Assembly: GCF_021018805.1 (NCBI RefSeq)
Contig: NC_086251.1
Span: forward strand, 17,651,098-17,715,097
DNA length: 64,000 bases
Reading direction: 5' to 3'
Origin: Prinia subflava
Lineage: Eukaryota; Chordata; Aves; Passeriformes; Cisticolidae
The position numbers and the translations under genes were made by a program. The notes under the pieces were generated by a model. That model was not told the DNA's origin. It searched no databases and worked only from the letters and a program-made list of their open reading frames with translations. Below, piece by piece: positions 1 through 15,800 of the stretch. How positions within the stretch are numbered: position 1 is the first letter of the stretch; every line of letters begins with the position of its first letter.

Positions 1-100
1 CAGTGCATGTCCTGCGTCTTGCAGCTTTTCTGACACTCTGATCCAGTTGCTCCAGGACCTGCAGAGCTGCAGTTGAAGTAATACATAGGAGCTGGGCAAT
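1..100 (-). CDS. MUC5B: Ovomucin exon 18: start of D', cut by window edge
   Basis: It encodes DCPAPMYYFNCSSAGPGATG and SECQKSCKTQDMH. Acceptor CACTGCAG. It is open to base 1, so the exon continues outside the window. Confidence 0.92.
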   Translation of the reverse strand, partial: MAQLLCITSTAALQVLEQLDQSVRKAARRRTCT

Positions 101-3100
101 CTGCAGTGGGAGAAAACATGCCAGGAAGGTAATTTAGAGAGAGCAAAAAGGATGCCATCAGCAATTGCAAAACCAGCCAGAGGATTTCAGAGGGCAGCAG
201 GTGTCTATCATTTAAAGTTTCTAATAGTTTTGCCTCTGCCCAATAACAGTGAAACGAGAAGCAGGCAGATAACTTCTAAGCTTTGGGAAATATCCTCATC
301 ATCTAAAGAGTCTAGTAAATCTGGTGACATTTTACAAAGACAAATGTTATCAATAACTAACACATTTCAGGGAGAATGAAAAAATGTGCAGAATACTAAG
401 ATGTTAGAGAAAGTCAGAGATAACACAGAAAAACTTTATAAATACTGCCTGACACCATAATGCCATTATTTAACAAAATCTCACCTTTTACCAAGACAGT
501 TTCTCCAATGCAGTCTAATCTTCCTTGAATGCATTTGCTAAAGAGATTCCATAAAACAAAACACATCAGGTCTTTGCACTTTTCTCTCTCACTAGGGAGA
601 AAGGCACTGCAAAGCTTCACTTGTCACATGAATAACAAATTCCTATCAAAATGAATATTTGTTACAGCTATCAGTTTCACAGACAGGAATTACCATCCCC
701 AGAAGGAAGATTAAAAGACCCAGCTCTTAAAATACTCCTCCTTCACCTGCCACTGGTTTATTGTGTGTTTTCTCTAAATCACGTTTTTCCTAAGTACCCA
801 TTTTCCAGTCCATGAGATAAAACTAATACTTTCTTAAATAAGAGATCTCTTAAATTACTAAATGAATATGTGATTACAAAATAGTCTAGAATCATCAGCT
901 GGAAGACAGCTAGAGAGACAACACATAAGCATCTAAAGATAATAAAAAACTTTCCCGTGGCAGTTGTTTCCATTGCTGCCCTAAGGTAGTTGAAAATAAG
1001 AACAATGACAATTGTTTTTCAGTGCAGATAAAAATTAATTACACTATTTTTAGTATCCTCCCCTCCATACCCCCCCTCCCCCCCCCCCCCCCAGTTTCTC
1101 TTTCTCTCTTTTTTAAAAAAATCAGTTTAAAAACTGATAATTGGGTGGGTTTTTTCATGGACCATTTTTATTTTTAAACAGTCTGCAGGGTGGTGTGGTG
1201 GTTTTCACTTTGTTTTTTCATTTCAAAGTCTGAAACTCCTTCAAACCTTCTGTCTTCTAGAAAACTTGCTCCCACTGTTTGTGGATATTTCTTACACAAC
1301 AATGAACTCTGCAAGATCTAGATTACAAATACTGTTCTACTTAAAACGTTTTCAGGTTCTTGTTTGCTGCTAGCAGGAATATAGGATCTTAACATTTGCT
1401 GTGGCTGCACTTCCTGCCAAGGGGAAGATACAATCCAGAAAAAATTTGCCATTATTCCTAACTGTAAAATGATGCCATTCATGGTTGGAGCAGAGACTTC
1501 CCCCGTGAGCCCTGAGGTCCCCAGGCACAGAGCAGCCTTTGCATCATCAGAGAACTCACCACATGAGTTTATCCTCTTGGAAGGAGTTGCCAGGCTGAAC
1601 AATCTTGCCTTTGTAGTAGCAGGGGCAGTCATCTGGAGCCACACATTGCTCCTCGTCGTTTAGGTAGGTGCCTTCAGGGCAAGCGCAGCCCTCCATGGGC
1701 GCGACGCGGACCTTGCACAGCGGGTCGGGCTCATCGAGCGAGCGGCACGACTGGTTGCAGTACTTCACACTATAGTTATAAACCATAGTCTCAGGACACT
1801 CCTCAGAGGGATCTTTGCAAGAGAAATAAAAGGGATGTATGGCCTTCTTTGTGCAATCGTCTCTCATGACTCTAGCATGCCTTTCTGCACAGGTAGCCAT
1901 AAATGTGCTTTTATCAAACTACCAGACCTTGTCTCCCAGGGTTCTGGGAGAATCTAATTGCACAGCCTGAACGATACGACACTGAACACTAAAACACTCA
2001 GCAGGGTGTATATTTTTGTAATTTCCAAAATTTCCTATCTTATGCCAAGAACTGAAACTAGTAACTTCTGATATGTTAAAATTTTATTTTCTGACCTTTA
2101 CTAATGATTTATTTGGCTGGTAATAACTTAAGAAATTATCATATTTTGTAAGAGACAAATTTTGACATTAAATGGCAGTGACAAGGAACTCTGCCAATTG
2201 ATTGATGCTAACAAGAAAAGCATGTTTCAGTTCTCACAGATGTCTTGTCATCCTCTGGGGAAATGAGAAACAACAGTTTCTAAGATCTCTGGGTGATCCA
2301 AACAGGTAAATACCAAAATCTAAAGAGCTCAACTAACCCTGTAAGACAGTAAAAAGCTGCTTAATTTTCACAGGCTGACAGTGAAAAGCTGTGCCATGAA
2401 ATCTGCAGTAATGACCCATAAGGATGACATTAAATTTTGTCAGGAAAGATCACCCACATTAAGACTACATTTTTCAAGAAAGTCTGGCATCCAGATTTCT
2501 TTGAAATTCAGTGAGAACTGGAGATCTAGTCATCTTGGGCCTCTTTCCTATTCTGCAGATTTAACCCCGCAGCTGTTTTTCAGATACACACGGATGGACT
2601 AGAAGGTACAGGGGTGGTGATCGTGGGTGCCTGTACTAATCGGCTTTGCAGCAATGCTAAGAACTTATCAGCAATAGGTTCCATGTTCAAATAAAGCTCT
2701 GTATGGTTTTCCAGTCCATGACCACGGCACACTTTTTTGATTAGTTAGTGTGCTAGGCTTGTGTACACATTCAAAACCAGCACCTCTATCACCATAAACC
2801 AGTTGGTTTTCTGGTCCTAGCTGGAGCAAACACAACATCCCGGACGTGTACAAGTCAGGCAAGCCATATTCTCCTACTTTTTGTTCTTTGAAGATACAGC
2901 AAGTGGTATTTGTAAGTCAAAATAGGCCAAATAAAAAAGATATTAACAAGGATGTTGAGTATGAATTTACATCTGTCCCAATCGTTAGCTACTAATACAA
3001 TAAAATAATGTGTTTACTTTCTCCCTTTAAATTTTCCCAGAGGAATAAGATCACATTCGTTAAAGTGAGACTGGTAAGAGAGAGGTTATTTGATGATGGT

Positions 3101-6100
3101 GCTCATGGTCACAGGAGTGACACACATCTAAGATGACAAATCACAGCCAGAGGCATGAGTGCAGAGAACATGAGCATACCAAAGATACCTTCAAGCTACC
3201 TTGCACAGGGAGCACTGGAAAAGCAGTGCCAAGACTGCTCACCCCAGTGATCTGCTGGGCAACCAGCAACTCCAGTAATGGCTCGTGCTTCTGCTAAAGA
3301 GTGTGTAACAGGCACACACAGGGTTTGACTAGCAGGATTTGCTTGTTTCACACACTGCTGACTGCCATGCAGGCATCTGCTTGGGATTCAACCTGCCTTG
3401 GATGCTGCCTGCAGCTTGGCAGAGTGGATGCAGCTTCAGAAGCTGTAACAGTTTTTCTAACCCCTGCAATGGGACAGAACACAGAGTGAAGGCTGTGGCC
3501 CATTTAGTCTTTCACTCATGAACAGTGAGTCATGAACAACCTTACTCTTATCACAGCCATGTTCCCAAAAGATTATTTTTTTTTGAATAAGGCATAAAGT
3601 GATTGTTCTGATTAAACCATTAGCATTTTTTCTCAAGGTTATTGTACTGTTTGAGTCAATATTACCTACTGTGCCTTAAGAACACAGATTTCAGCCAAAC
3701 CCATGTGCGAACTGGTCTTGATTTGCAATAAAAAATGTCAGTAATTCTATGTTGGGAACAAAGCTTTCAATAAACAGTGTCTGTGTCTAGTGCATAACTC
3801 TGCAGGATTCTAGGACAATTTACTGTGGACTACAGTGTGTTCCTTTGAATTATTTCAGCACAGGTTTGTGAAATGGTTCTTATCGCGGTGTTAAATGCCT
3901 ATGACAATGCGTCACACCAGTTACATTATTTGCCTCTATTAAGTATCCCAGCTGCCCCCTAACTCAGCAATTAAATAGATCATAGTTGCATCAAGCTCCA
4001 AAAGCATAATCATTGTTATGTTGTCTGTTCAGATGTGCAAGTAGTCAGGAAACCCATACATCCATTTTCATGTCGACAGAAGCAAATCTCACTTGAACTA
4101 TTCGACCATCAATGACAACAGGGGAATGTTGAAGCAAAATTCAGAATCCAAGACTGTGAGTTTTATTCTCAGATCTTATGCCATTCTGTAATAAATTCTG
4201 GAAGTGCCAAAGGAAAATACGTACACATGTGGATTCTGAACTCAGGATTTGGTGACAATGTGTATGTCCAAGAAATTTTTGTTCATTTTTTAGGTAATCC
4301 TGAGCTGAAAATGCCTTTAAAGGTTTTCATATTCTCAGATATCACCAATATATATTTATTAAAAAAAATATGATTTTACGGTAACATGGAAAAATGTGGT
4401 TAATGAGAGTGATGTCATTTGTATTGTCTGGAACAAGAGGACTGAATCTAATGCAGAAAAGGTAACCCATGTGTTCAAAAGTAACCTAGTCTTTAACGAA
4501 ACCTAAACTGAAACTAATTCTAACTTCTGTTTTGATTTGAACAATATGCCTTGTACTATTTTGCTTCTCAGAGTACTGAATTCACCAAAGATTTAACACA
4601 AGGAATGTGCATTGTGAGAGCATGAAGCAGTCACAAACTGAATTTTATAGAATAAATGGTTATTCTGTTTTTCAAAGGCTGTCTAATTCAATGACTAAAG
4701 ACAAAAGACACTGACTGCCACAAATGGGGATGTCCTGAAGCTGTTCCCTTATCCCTGCCCAAGGAATTTCAGTTCACATACCACAGACACCCTGCCTCCA
4801 GCCCTGCAGGGACACGCCTGCTGAAGCACAGTCTCTGGAGTAAGTAGAGAGCACACTGCACAGTGCAACTTCACTCTTCTCAGCATTACAGGTGTCATAC
4901 ATGCATTTCTAAAGGACAGAAGAAAAGGACATGGGTATTATTATGTGTAGCTCATAGAAAAAACACTAAAACATGTAGCAATTCAAAAAGCAGTCAACCA
5001 ATATCTTTTTTAAAAAGTATTATTACCAATGAAACTTAATATCTCTAAGAGAAAATGTATACTAATGAAATACTATGCAAACCTGAGAAATAGCAGATCA
5101 GTTACAGAAACTGCAATGATGTCTAACACTCATTAACAGATGAATATTAAAAACAGAGAGGCATCTATAGTTCTTTAAAAGCTAAGAAGTGTCTATACCA
5201 GCCTCCCATGAGGATGTACAGTCTAGGACCTGTCAAAATAAATCATCTGAAAATACTGCACAGTGATGCCTGGCACTTTGTGTACCTATCTAGTAAGCAG
5301 ATGAGATGCCCCAATGACATGACAGGTGCATGACAGAAGATGGCTTATGGAGAGTCAGTCATATGTAATGACATTTTAAGAACTAGTTATGTAAGTATAG
5401 CTGGAATTTAAAGCTTGAGTTCTTTTAACTGTGTGGGCTGTACAAAAGAACACAAATACAGCTAGTCACTCTAGAGCAGTAGGATCATACTGCATAGACA
5501 CTGACTTATCCTGCCATTACTGATGTTGTGGAAAAGGCTTTCACAAATCATGGTTTAAAATCTGATGAGATCAGCAGGAGTAACAGACATATCTATAAGA
5601 AACTGGTTATTACTTCTCCTTAACTGAAAATTGCAAAATCCTATTCTATTTATAGTTTACACGAATTCTCTCTCTCTATAGAAGTATATACATGAAGTAT
5701 ATGTATTTTCTTCTGGGAGAGGTAACACATAAGCCATATTTGTAAAGGTACCTGAAGACATTACATTCTAGGCAAAATTTCAGTCTCAGGTATTTTCTCA
5801 GTGATTTGTATCACACGAACACACATCCTGCAGGAAGTTTCTGTGGTTTTGCAGGAATTTCTTTACCATCCACATAAATGAGGCAACTCTCTAGCTCAGA
5901 CAGCTTTTTCAGCAGCATTATAAAGCTTTACACGAGGAGAACATATGGGGAGCTTCATGCATTCAAAACACAAGGACACTAACAAGATTCAAAGGTAATA
6001 AATGACGTATAAACTATGTAAATACATATTCTCTCCCTAGATGTGAATTTTGAATGAAGCCAGAGGGAATCCATGGGGCTCTTGAAACTCCCAGTTCAAT

Positions 6101-9100
6101 TCCATGCAGAAACACTGATTCTGCTAGTCAAAGAGTGAACAGTTTTCACTCTTTGAAACTTTGAAATCTTGCACTGGTATTTTTTCATTTTGCTTCTGGG
6201 TCATGCAACAGAAGCCAGTGATGCCAACCAATTATTTATGGGGCTGTAGCCAAAAAGGCTCATCTTGCACAAACTCTCATTTTGTAATTTTTCTAATTAT
6301 CATCAGTGAACTTCTTTGTGACCAGTCACTACTGTAGCCTATTTGACTTCCCTAGGCCAAACCACCTTCATGGGGGGTCAGTCTCTGGATGAGATTAAAC
6401 CATCCATTTGGATCAGTGTCTTACCTTGATGTACACAGAAGGGTCTACAACAGAATGGCAGGCAGCAAACACACTGCTTGTATTGGACAGGAGAGCACAC
6501 CAGTGCTGGGCAAATTTTTCTGAAGTGGGAAAAAATACCATTGTCCATAGTCACTTAAACTACATTAGTGTCTGAATCAATATTCTTATCAGGTATCCCA
6601 TTGAACTAGAATGTCCTGAAGTGTTTAGATAATTCTGGATGGAAATACAAGTCATTAACTTATTAAAGGGATAAGCATAGTTGGATGGATTTCCTAAAAG
6701 AAAGGTTTCACCTTCCAAGTATTAACATTATTACTGCAGCTGGATATGCAGAATATATAAAGAACCTCCCCCTTTTCATTGTTTTTCATCAAGCTTTCTT
6801 ACTTCTTTACAGCCAGATAATTCCTTGTAGTCAAGCAATAATATCATGTAGTAATCTTTGAGGAGTGTGGCTATGAGCTGCAGCTTTAATTACATGTGGC
6901 AGTACCTAGGAGACGTCAGTCCAAATAATGTATATATCCAAATCCAGAGTGAAATATCAGACAGGACACCTAGTACAGTGCAGTGCTTGCTTAACTCAGC
7001 ACTGTTGATAACCTCGTCCTCTGGACTTCAGCACAGCTGTAACAACCTAGACTGGATGAAGAACTTGCCCAAATATTGGCAACCAACTGTGCTCTGCCTT
7101 AAACACAAATTGCTGTCACTGGTGCTGTGTGCGCTTTTCAAGTCATCAGTGAATGTGTTGGCCCTTTCTCCAGTAGTGCTGTCTTTTTGTTTTGAAAGCA
7201 AAGCTATCCTCTTAAAGACCTTCAAAACACAATATTTTTTTCTCTAGTAATAGCCTCAAAGGCAGAGGGTTTTGATGTTTATGAGATTTCTAAAGCTTTT
7301 TTGATTATCCATCATGTGAAAATTATTTTGCACTGATAAGCCAGGGATGAAAAGCCTGGTACCTTTATCCACACTGTTTGAACAAGGATCTTCAAAGCTG
7401 TCCTCAACATCAAAACAGCTGGCTCTGGTTTTCCATGAGTTACCAAAAGCAGAAGCTGAATCTTCCACAGCTCCAGTGACTGTTCTGAAGTCATCAGTCT
7501 GGATGTTATTGAAATTGCCACAAAGACCTTGTGTGGGAGGAGGAAAAAAAAAAAAAAAAAAAAAAAGGCAAAAGAAAAGAAGAAATCAGAAATCACTAGA
7601 TGCATGACAAAAGGAATGGCTTCTAGACGAACACTCTTAGCTCTGTAATGGACCTAGCCTGAGAGAAACCCATTTTCCTTCAGAGACGTCCTGATGTTCC
7701 CACAAATCAGATAGGACTCTGTTTAGAGTGTATTTATTATTTTCCTGCATTACAGTAGCACTTAGTGATAGCACAGGAATTGGAACTGCTTAAATGTGCT
7801 TCAGTAAACACTGGCAGAGAACATCTTCCCCAAAGGCTTATAAATAAAGGAAATAGCAAAAGAAAAACAAAACAGGTCAGAGGAACAGGGCGTAATCCCA
7901 TTGCACAGACAGGAAACAGAAGCACAAAAATGTTAAATGGTGTAAACAGGAGACTGGTGGCAAAACCAAGAACATAGTCTGCACTGCACAAGTCTCTGAT
8001 GAAGGCCTGTTTAAACAGATGGAGTCTAAAAGATTTGCACACACTAAACAGCACAGAGATTTTCTTCAGCACATTGAAGGGTTTAGCCTTGTGTGTCCTA
8101 CCAGATGTGCGATTCTGAAAAGAATGATCGACTGTTATGGAGAGCTGCATTACAGGTTTCATTTGTACTCGGATCTGCACTCCAGCTGAGCTCAAGATTT
8201 TGATGAAAAATGTAGATTGTCTGAAGATGGTGATGCCATCTAAAGAAGAAAGAGAAAAAGAAAAAAAAATGTTTTATGCACTTGCAAATCTTTACGAAGC
8301 TGAGTAAACAGGAACTTCCATTTGCCAGTGCATGCAGTAACAGGGATTCCCAAGGAATGCCAGACCTAGTATCCACCTAACAGAGAGTAGGATTGTGTTC
8401 TCTTCAGAGAAAGGAGCAGGAATCCCTCTGCAAACAGATGTAGGTTATTCTGTAAAACAAGTGAAGAAGGGGATTTACCTTTTCTTACAGGCAGCTTCAC
8501 AATGAAATTGTTCATGTAGATATTTCCACAGGAACATACTTTTATAGTCTGCAGGGAAAAGGAAAAAATCCCATGGTAGTGAGTGCATACGACATGAGAC
8601 AGACAAGAGCAACCTAACAAGCTTCATTAAGCATTGAGGAGCAGTGTCTTCAAAACCTCTTCCCTTCTGGGGTCAGTGTAGCTCAGTGTCCAGACACCAT
8701 ACAAAAATGGAAGGAAAAGAGAAGTCACTTTCTATGTATCTCTAATTAAGACAGTTACTCACAGTTCTTCCTAGTGTGACCAATACATTCTTTAGGCAAG
8801 TCATTGTCCTTGAAGTCCCACACTGAATGATCTCCCCGATCACCACAACTGTGTCATCAGTGTTCTGAGAAGACATGAGACAGATATGTGCAGACATTGT
8901 AAGCATGTTACAGGCTGGGAGCTTGAAGAGAAAAAAGTGTCACTGAAAGGCTAAAAAGGAGTAATGAAGAACTGGAGTATTGGATATCTAACTGCAAACT
9001 ATTTCATTGCTGAAATCAATAATTTCACTAACTCTCTGCACTCTTTTTCCTTGCTATCAGCCTGTGCGGGTCTCATGTGAAGGCATTCACGGATAATTCA

Positions 9101-12100
9101 ACCTTTTTTGCAGAAATTTTGGCACATCCACTTCCTTCTTACAGTCACACATGAAGAAAACTTCAAAAGCAATGCTTGAATCAACACTAATACATCCATT
9201 AAGAAATTATTTAATTAAAAGTATACAAGTATGTTGAAGCTGCAAAACTTTGAAGCTAAGCATCAGCAATTGACATGCAATCCATTGTAAATTCAAAAAT
9301 TTACGGGGTTTAAGACTGAACGTGTGTTGAAGTGCTTTGCTGGATTGGTGCCATTTAATTAAATTAAGTCATATAAAGCTCCAGCACAGTTTAATGCCTT
9401 GTGCTACTCAGGAGATTTAGGAATGAAAAGAGAAATTGCTCATACCTTAGCTAAGACATAATGACAGTTGCCATGAAAATTGAACCTCTTATTATCAAAT
9501 GTTGTTATATGGAATCCTCCATCTATGTGGCAACTTCCAGAGCAGGGCAGAGAGATGCAGCTCCAGTGGCCTCCTTTGCAAGTACTGTGCAAAACCCAAA
9601 AAGCAGCTGTTAGAATAAACACAGCTTCTTTATATTTTTAGCTAATTATCTTGGTTTCTTATTAGGATCCTGTGGGTAGAAGCCTTTATATTAGGCCCTT
9701 AAAGTTTGAGGGTTGAACTCCTCTCAGTGAGAGTTAACTGCAGTGGGCTTTAGGTTGGCTCCCTCAGAGACACACTGAGATGGGAAAGCAAGAAATGGTT
9801 TTCTGGGCCTAAATTGTTTAGTTGACTTTTTAAAGAAAGAAAGAACCCCTTCAAGCAGGATCTTGCAACATCTTGTGCTACTGATGCAACTGTTCAGCAA
9901 GTCACTGATGTGATGTTTCAGCAGCTAATTGTGGAGGACCTGAGATAATGAGCAACTCTCACACCTGTGCACACAAGAAGGAAACAGTCCAGCCACGTAT
10001 GCTTGGGCTTTGAGATGAGTAAATGAGGATGTGGCAAGATGGGAACCACCCAAAGCCCATGAAGTTCAATTATTCAAAATTTCTGGAATCTGAAGAGCAT
10101 TTTCTCAAAATGCAGGATATATTAATCCAAAGGGGCTTGCAGCGTGTTTGGCCATGCACCACACTTCATTTCATTCCTCCCTATAGTAAAGCTTTAACCT
10201 ATTGTCAAAAAATGATGTAGTGTCACAGGAGCCTAGATAACACATATAGAGCAAGAAATAAAACTGGCTTGAGAGTAATATACCTAAGATCATATCACCT
10301 TTCACTAGTCCAGAATGGAGATGGGTTCAAGCTGCCAGGCATTTTTCTAAATCAATTCATTCTCAACCATCAGGACTTCTGAGATTGGGCCTTCAAAGTG
10401 AATCTGACCTTGTGGAGATCCAGATGTTTTTGGAAGTGCCCCATGTTAATACATGGTATGACTTCTCACCTCACTCTAGTGGCCAAAGTCTCTGAATTAA
10501 TCAGTATGGAGTCTCATTTTCCTACATTCTTGAAATCTTGATCTCAGTTTTCACAAGCAATTTCAAGTCAGGGTGGGTAATAACTCTATGTGGTTGAGGA
10601 ATACCTCTAAGCTTTCAAACACCATTGAAATTCACAGCAAGGTTTTGAATTAAGACAAATGACAGGAAAAGATTTAAAAAGAAAAAAAAAAGGGGAAAGT
10701 ACAGAATGCAACTTGTCAGTGTTTTGCAATATATACTTCTGCCTTATTAGTGCAATCAAGACCACAACAGTACCAGTTCTGGCAGGGAGTGGAGTAAGTT
10801 CCTCCAGATGAGTAGACTTTGCCTTGAAATGTACAGGGGCAGCTGTCTCTGGGGATGCACTTCTTGCTGCTGAGGTCATCAAGGATAGTTCCTGTTCAGA
10901 CACAATGGCTAGTTAATATTCCTTTGGTGAGTCTGGGAAACACCATCAAGGAGACTAGAGTACAGAAAAAACTCTGTATTCAGCATTTCTTAAAATGAAT
11001 GGGATACTTTTAAAGGAAAACATCACACCAGGCCCTTTCAGATGTTAATGGATGGGAAATATTTCCTGCTAGAGCTCAAATGAAAGCAATGCAAAACTCA
11101 AAGAACATTCCCTGTTACAAAATTTTTCACTGAGCAGGATTATGAAGTGCCAGGTTATAAGGGTGTGAGCCAGTTTCCATCCTTTTCTAATAGTGACTCT
11201 AACTAAGAAATCAGAGCCTCATGTTAGACTATTTCATGTGCAAATTTACACATGCACATACCTGGAAATGCATTTACGTTTTGTGTCACATAAGCTACAG
11301 CAAGAATTAGTGCCATAGCAGGGAGGCATCTCATGAGACATTTTCACCTGCATTCTTACTGTCTACAGAACACCTTTTCTCTTTCATATCTGCACCATTT
11401 TTCCCCTGTCTACTTCTTAGAAGTCTTTGCCTCCCTTCTCTGGTGTCAGGATCTCATATCTTTAGAAATCTGGCTCTTCCAAGAAGAAAGTTGGTAAATT
11501 ATGCTAGAAGCAGCAGTTTATTTGTTGTGTGAAACGGTAAAGGAGGGAACAATCTTCCTTTTTGTCCCTTGATGTGTGTGTTCATTGGCAGAAGTGAGCT
11601 GCTTACCAGGAGGACAGAAACAGCCATCCGTACATGGGGCTTTACAAATCTTGCTCCTTTCTGGATCTGCACATGTGTCAGCACAGGAATTTCCACATTC
11701 CATGTACTCCATGTTGTTTGGGCATTCCTGATCTGCAAGACGAAACCAAAATGGAGTATGTTACTGATGAATTTATAAGATCTCTCAAATCGTTGTGTCT
11801 CTACCCAACCCCTTCTTCCTCCTTTCCTCCATATCTTGTTTGCAAGACCTTCTGTCCAGATATGTATGTTTGTTTAACCTCTTAAAGGAATGTTTTATGG
11901 CCACTTTTACTTTATCTTTTGGACAAAACTGTGCTGCTGGGAAATATGAGCTATTTCACATTACTAGCTCAAGGTTGGCTGAACTCACAATACAAGCAAA
12001 GAACACCAGAATCATTTGGGGAGTCATAACAGTTTATTTTTGCCTGAAGCATCAGTTCTTCTGGCATTAGTTTGCTGTCCCAATCCACACCAGCAGTTTG

Positions 12101-12764
12101 GGTGAACTACCTGCAGCCTTTCCCCTGGACTTAAAGAGATTTCCTGCTCAGTAACTGGACTACTGAGCATGAAAACAGGGTAAGATAAGTACAAACATAT
12201 TGCTCTTCTCAGTAACTAGTTCTGTCTAATTGTCACCATGTTGAAATAAGGCTCTTTGTGAGTTAACCGCGCATAGTAAAATTAAAAAAAAATAAAAAAG
12301 AACTTGAGGAAACCTAATTGTAAGAAGGAGCTAGGCAATACCAAGGTGTAGTTCTAATTTAAGATGCAAAATCAAGTTAAATTTGTAGAATCCTTTCCAT
12401 TAACAATGTTTGTATCTAAGTACTTTCACAGACTGATTCAAGGTAGTTACCAAAGCTCATAGCTTTGCTCTGCTGGGATCAGAATACTTGTGTAAATGTC
12501 TAACCTGAAATAAATCTCCAGAGCAGTAGCTACTTACAGCAGAGTTCTTTGGTCCTCCATTCCCCAGGGTCTCCCTTCCTCAGGACACAGTCTCGAGAGT
12601 ACTGGTTTAAAGTGCTGCATATGCAGCTGGAAACCAAATCAGAGTGAGAAGAATTAACTGCACAGTGGCACATATCCTCAGCACAGGTCTCTATGTAGTC
12701 ATCAAAGGCAACCACTCTGGGGCAGTTTCCAAAACGGGACATAAGTTTCTTGCATCCTTTTTTC

Positions 12765-12810
<46 letters not shown>

Positions 12811-15800
12811 CAATACTTGACATTTTACCACCTTTTAGGATTTTGAATATACATCCCAAGTTTTGGTGACACAATTCCAGGGTCACAGAATAATTCAAGT
12901 TGCAAGGGATCTCAGGAGACTATCCAGTCTAACTTTCTGCCACAATGTTCTTTTGCCTTGGAGTGGAAGCTGTCATTCAATAGGACATTTTCCTAATATC
13001 TATTTCTTTAACACCATAATAGGCTATTCTTTCAGCTATAAGATCATAATTTTGCTTGAATTCATGTTTAGAGTTCTGAAAAATTCAGTTTAGTGCATGC
13101 TCTGTAATTAAGATTTGTTTCAACATCTCTTCAACACTGTAGGTCGGGAGGGTTTGTACTTCTTGGTCCCACACACTTACATATGTACTGCACCTATTGT
13201 CTTTCCTCCTGGGATGTCTTCCAGTGTGGTCATCTGGGCTCACATCAGCACACTTTTGTGATGGATCCTCTACTTTATGGAAGTTCCCAAACTGTCTCGG
13301 ATGCATTTTATACCCTGCAAAAATCCCCAGATGCATTTCAGTAACTTCCCGCAATTCTTTAGTTCAATTAATGGGCTATAAAAGTGCACTTAGTCTTTGG
13401 GCTCAAAGGCAGTATGCGCTTCCTGAGATGCCCAAATTTAACCAGCACCCATATTTTATAGAGGATGACAGCCTGATACAACCTTCTGTTGGGCTAGAGT
13501 CAGGAGTCTGGCACAGTTGTATCAAGGGCTACTGTCAGCCTGGGCATTTAAAATCATGTGAGACTCTTGAATTTGCTGTTACTTCTGATAATTTCCAAAG
13601 ACTTCTCTTTGTTTTGGGTGTGTTTGATCTTTTCTGTTCACACGTATAACAGTCATACTGGTATTACATAAAGGGATGCTGTTATAACTTTGGATCCAGA
13701 TCCTGCAGCTGATATCCCAAGATGAAGGTTTCTTTCCATCCATACAACCTGCTGCAGGTTTATAGGCTGAGCTATTTGCAGTATCTGAAGGTGTCAGTGG
13801 ATGGCACCACAGTTTCTTCAAACACACTTTGTGTTTTCTCTTCATTTCATTATAGAGGCAAAAATAATCACCCATACAATGATTAAAATAGAAGAACAGA
13901 AAATGCACTCATGCATTTCCTTACAGTATGTTATTGTCAGTGGGGAACCTGGCAATGTTGCTGCATGACAGCCAAGCAATTAATTTTGGTCAAAGAGGTT
14001 GGAGACTCTTACAAATATGAAAAGAGCAGAAAATCCCAAATTATCTCAGAACCTCTAAAGATACATCTCCTGTATATGGAAATGTCCATGTGCCTGTCAG
14101 GAAATCTGAAAGCCTGCTCAGAGGAAACAGACACCAAGTTTCATGTCAGGTATAAGGAGGTCTATTCTGGATGGAATATGCTGTATTTATGACCTACCAT
14201 CCAAAATCAAATCATTCTTCTCGTTGCCATCATAGTTCCCACACAGACCACATATTTTCTCTTTATATGTTTCTTCCAGGTCCAGCTAAAAAAGAGGAAA
14301 CACAGAGTTCAGAGGCTTTTCCCCATATCAGCAGCACTTGTTGCAAAGTGATTCACAACAGAAAAGTGCAATGGCAGAAATGCTCATTCCCAGTTTGTAG
14401 CAATCTCTGTTCTGGTACAAATCTCTCATAAAATTTATCTGCAGACAGACTGAATTCAAATGGGAAGAGAATCCTTCAGCAATTGTCACTCCCACCCACT
14501 GAAGAGGTAACTGAAGCATGCTGAATACCAGACTGATCCCTGTACCAGTGTGTCCCAGTAGAGAGACACTGGTATACAGACATTTGGTACATCCTGCAAG
14601 GTACCACAGCTCCTCTCTGGGCAGATCAGATAACTGTGTTCTAATGCTTGATGCTGTAAAGCAGCATCATCTGGTTTAGCCATATAGAATGGGTTTTCTA
14701 GTCCATAGGGTGATGGAAAATTTTATAGCACTTCTAGGCATGGGTCTGCCCAGCATTACTTGTTTTGCCTATACTTAGTGGAAATAAACAGCCAGGTTAG
14801 CATGCTATTGCCTTGATGGATAAAACTATTGCACTTTATCACTCCTCTATGCTTGAGGAACAGTACTGGTGCCACGCAAAAAAAGGCAGTGCTTTTCCTA
14901 CTATTGTGTCCACTCTACAGTAATGTACAGATACTGCCTTTAACCCTAGGTATTAATTTGTACACGGGAAGGGGGAAAGCAAATACTTCAATAAATCAGA
15001 ATTTTAATATTACTTGATTACTTCCTGATATTTTTTCTCTCTATTCACCTTTTACCCTCTCTCTATCTCTCTGAATGGCAAAACATGACACACAACTTCC
15101 ATTTAGTTAATCTCAGTCCCTGACTGTGAAGGATAAGCATTCACACACAAAAATGTGAATGCACTGTTGCAGAAGAGGACATTGCAGGGTAGATGTCTGG
15201 AGAAGAATTCCCACACAGCGTGGCTTTGGAGTGGAAGAGGCTCAGGTCTGAGGTGGTCACACAGATTAGTTTCCCACACAAGACGTGCTTGAGACAGAGT
15301 AGCAAGGCAGAGCTGAAGGGCTGTGTTGCTGCAGTACCCCATGGAGCATGGAACTAACTACAGATGTATTATATCCAGGGTTAACCCTTTTGTCACATAA
15401 AATGAGCTGGAAATACCACGGGGCTGTGCCTCCATGCCCATGCCCTGAGGAACTATTGCCCAGTTTGGTATTTTCTATCAGCTTACAGACAGAGTGATGC
15501 CTCCCTCCCATAATTTCATCTATCAACACAGTGCCTGCATCCAGCCCTGCTTTTCATTACTCATGAGGTTCACCAGCAGGAAAACAACTGACTGCTCATA
15601 CTAGGAGAGTGTCAGCCCAGTTCCACTTGAGTGTCAGGCCCAGCTTGGAAGTGACTTGGAAGTAAGTACAGGTGTCCTCAATCAGAATGCTCTTCAAGCT
15701 GAAAGGCATGTCAATCCTGGAAATTTGAGGGAAAAAAACAGATTGCAGCAAAAAAAAGGACTGATGAAATCCTTATGGACATATAGGCAGGAAAACTAGA

